Shown here: one piece after another, positions 28,811-30,567 of the stretch | How the letters are laid out: each line of letters begins with the position of its first letter | Position numbering within the stretch: position 1 is the first letter of the stretch | The notes under the pieces: model-generated | The model's database searches: none | What the model was told of the DNA's origin: nothing | The model's input: only the letters and a program-made list of their open reading frames with translations | Position numbers and translations under genes: made by a program | IMG/VR virus record: IMGVR_UViG_3300037165_000008 | Coordinates: 1-30,567 of that record | Strand: one strand, 5' to 3' | Source: a virus | Length of the DNA: 30,567 bases

Positions 28811-30567
28811 TGGGCGATTTCGTGAACATCGAGGACGATCCGAGCCCGGCGGGCGCGACCCCCGCGGGTTTCGTTTCCATCGAGGACGATCCGCAGGCAG
28901 CGCCTGCCATGACGCCGCAGGGCAATTTTCGTCAGGAATCCGCGTACAGCGGGTGGCTTGACCAGAACCGCGACGACAAGGGTGGAGTCCAGTTTGAAGG
29001 CACGCACACCGACAACGGGGCAAACGAGAATGGCCACGACAACTCGCTGACCATTGACCCGTACGGCAACGGCGTCTCGCATGACCTTCGAGGCCTGTGG
29101 AACAAGTACAGCTCCAAGGATCCGATTACCGGCCAGGTCGATTTGAAGCCGACCAATGCGCAACTTGATGAATTCGCCCTTCCCGGCCAGCGTGGATTTA
29201 CAGCAGCCTCGAGATACGCCAAGGGCGTGCCGGCAGACAAGCTGGGGAGCTGGAACGACGATCACACCGAGTACCATCGGCCCGGGTGGCAACCGACCAG
29301 CGTCACTGAGAAAATCATGGCCGGCGCGACCAAGATGGCCGGCGACGCCTATAACGCCGCCGGGGAGGTCGCGGCGGACCCCAGCCTGGTAGCGCAGACC
29401 GCTGGCAAAGTCGGGTACGCCGCGGCGCAGGGCATCGGTACGCTGGCCCACAAAGGGGCGGAGGAGGTCAATCTGGCCGCTGGCACGGCGCCGATGGCGT
29501 GGGATGCGATCAAGAGTCGGATCACCGGGGTTCAGACAACCGCGGCGCAAGATGCGTGGTTCAGGTCAACGGTGGATCCGCTGACCGAGTCAGACGACGC
29601 TTTTGATCTGGCCAAGAACGCCAGCTTCCCGGAAAAGGCCGCGCACATGTTCGGAGACATGGCTTCCCAGCTCTCCGCGATGATCCTGACGGGCGGGGAA
29701 GCGCAAGCCCCTGGAGCGTTGGATTCAGGCCTCGAGGCGCTGCGCAAAGCTGTCGCGCATGGCTCGCAGGCGGCATTTGCGCCCGCAATGACCAGCGCGA
29801 CCGATACCGCCCGCAAGGTGTACGCCGAAACCGGCGACGGCGCGACAGCGGCGAAAGCGGCGCAGGTGGACCTGTTCACGAACATGCTGGGCGCCGTGGT
29901 GCCGCTGCATGCTCCGGGCGGCGCGATCCGGCGCATGGCGCAGGGTGCGGCGTCCGGCGCGACGGTGGGAGAAGCCAGTCGTGAGGCTCAGAACGCGGTC
30001 CTGCCGCAGAACATGCAGACCCCGCTGACCGCGGAAGGTGTCGCCTTGAACGCCGCGGGCGGGGCGTTGATCGCGGGCGTCGGCGGGCGCAGCGCGCAGC
30101 CGCGTGTACAGGATGCGGACTTTGAGCCAGAACCCGGCCAAGCGGGCGCGACCGCTGGAGATGGCGGGCCTGGCGACAAACCGTTCAATACGGATAATTT
30201 GAAAGGCAACAAGCCCTATGATCGTCAAGGCACGCATTTTCTGTACACCGAGGCCCTGAAAGCCGCTGGTAATCAGGATGCAGACGCCTACAAAGCCGCT
30301 GGCGATGCGGCGGGGCAAGACGCTGACGCTGCGGAGGCCTACGCCGCAAAACGTCCTGACGACGCTCAGGCGCAGCAGGACGCCAAGGATGCGCGCCAAG
30401 CGGCGGATGCGCTGCAGAGTCAGGAGTTGTACAAGCGGTACGGTCCGAAGGCCAAGGCTGAGGCGAATACGGGCGCTGGTGAGACGAAACCGCCTCCTGG
30501 CGGTACGGGCGGCGGCGGTGAGACGAACGGGGCGGAAACGAGCGAATCGCCTGTTTCTCCTGAGACG
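28810..30567 (+). CDS. Large internal/ejection protein candidate (3' partial)
   Basis: The ATG at 28810 shares a base with the TAA of the previous gene (TAATG). The frame is open for 586 codons to the last base, so the gene is longer. The N-terminus repeats a motif, FVNIEDDP and FVSIEDDP, as do the starts of some long phage ejection proteins. Residues 40-150 form a mixed domain (GGVQFEGTHTDNGAN, SLTIDPYGNG). From about 160 to 300 Ala/Gly-rich amphipathic helices follow (AGATKMAGDAYNAAG, VGYAAAQGIGTLAHKG), suited to membrane insertion or bundling. The end is low-complexity Gly/Thr. A lytic or peptidase domain could lie further right. Size, context and composition favour an ejection protein. 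Confidence 0.6.
   Translation, partial: MGDFVNIEDDPSPAGATPAGFVSIEDDPQAAPAMTPQGNFRQESAYSGWLDQNRDDKGGVQFEGTHTDNGANENGHDNSLTIDPYGNGVSHDLRGLWNKYSSKDPITGQVDLKPTNAQLDEFALPGQRGFTAASRYAKGVPADKLGSWNDDHTEYHRPGWQPTSVTEKIMAGATKMAGDAYNAAGEVAADPSLVAQTAGKVGYAAAQGIGTLAHKGAEEVNLAAGTAPMAWDAIKSRITGVQTTAAQDAWFRSTVDPLTESDDAFDLAKNASFPEKAAHMFGDMASQLSAMILTGGEAQAPGALDSGLEALRKAVAHGSQAAFAPAMTSATDTARKVYAETGDGATAAKAAQVDLFTNMLGAVVPLHAPGGAIRRMAQGAASGATVGEASREAQNAVLPQNMQTPLTAEGVALNAAGGALIAGVGGRSAQPRVQDADFEPEPGQAGATAGDGGPGDKPFNTDNLKGNKPYDRQGTHFLYTEALKAAGNQDADAYKAAGDAAGQDADAAEAYAAKRPDDAQAQQDAKDARQAADALQSQELYKRYGPKAKAEANTGAGETKPPPGGTGGGGETNGAETSESPVSPET

Noticed and set aside
27650-29023. Long open frame on the minus strand (457 codons)
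   Set aside because: It spans two plus-strand internal protein genes that keep normal composition; no start signal or motif supports it.
1-30567. tRNA genes, CRISPR arrays, insertion sequences, integrase or attachment sites
   Set aside because: No cloverleaf-like sequence, spaced short repeats, transposase or recombinase motif was seen on either strand by reading; lysogeny can be neither supported nor excluded from this window.

Overview
The window is a contiguous stretch of a GC-rich tailed-phage (or prophage) genome. Every gene I can support is on the + strand, and they are packed with 1-, 4- or 29-base overlaps, mostly behind AGGAG-type ribosome binding sites. The gene set is that of a short-tailed (podovirus-like) virion: scaffold, HK97-fold capsid protein of the gpT type, P22 gp4-like connector, adaptor proteins, a nozzle-like protein, several fibres and large internal/ejection proteins. 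There is no tape measure, tail tube or tail sheath. A lipobox lipoprotein, several Sec/Tat-like signal sequences and the high GC suggest a Gram-negative, probably proteobacterial, host; this is inference. No integrase, tRNA, CRISPR array or insertion sequence was seen. Portal and terminase are not in the window and presumably lie to the left.

Layout. (1) Positions 1-1713: the 3' end of an unknown gene, a holin-like membrane protein with a lipoprotein gene starting inside it, a DUF1353 protein and a secreted fibronectin-III-like protein; this looks like a lysis/envelope cassette. (2) 1713-6094: a run of small, poorly known phage proteins, some very acidic or histidine-rich, then a GroES-like co-chaperonin candidate, a small helix-turn-helix protein and a GIY-YIG (MUG113/T5orf172-like) nuclease. 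(3) 6095-11026: head module, with an SD-sequestering hairpin in front of the scaffold gene, then scaffold, accessory head protein, decoration-like protein, major capsid protein and two further virion proteins. GC-rich hairpins follow two of these genes. (4) 11030-24918: neck, tail and fibre module, with a gp4-like connector, a zinc-ribbon/Fn3 protein, two tandem paralogous adaptors each split by a LamG domain, a glycine-rich receptor-binding fibre, a nozzle-like protein, a 913-residue collagen-like fibre and an SGNH hydrolase with an inserted beta domain. (5) 24928-26024: a sulfotransferase-like gene overlapping a 2-oxoglutarate/Fe(II) oxygenase gene, inserted among structural genes. (6) 26027-30567: internal/ejection protein candidates, the last running off the right end.

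The genes probably act together as a late operon. Capsid and scaffold are made first, the neck ring and nozzle close the head, and several fibres and an esterase handle host contact. The least ordinary parts are the duplicated LamG-bearing adaptors, the collagen fibre with regularly spaced FL(D/E)-type interruptions, and the hydroxylase/sulfotransferase pair, which could modify virion proteins or host surface molecules. No intergenic stretch exceeds 300 bases; the longest is 134 bases at 24404-24537.
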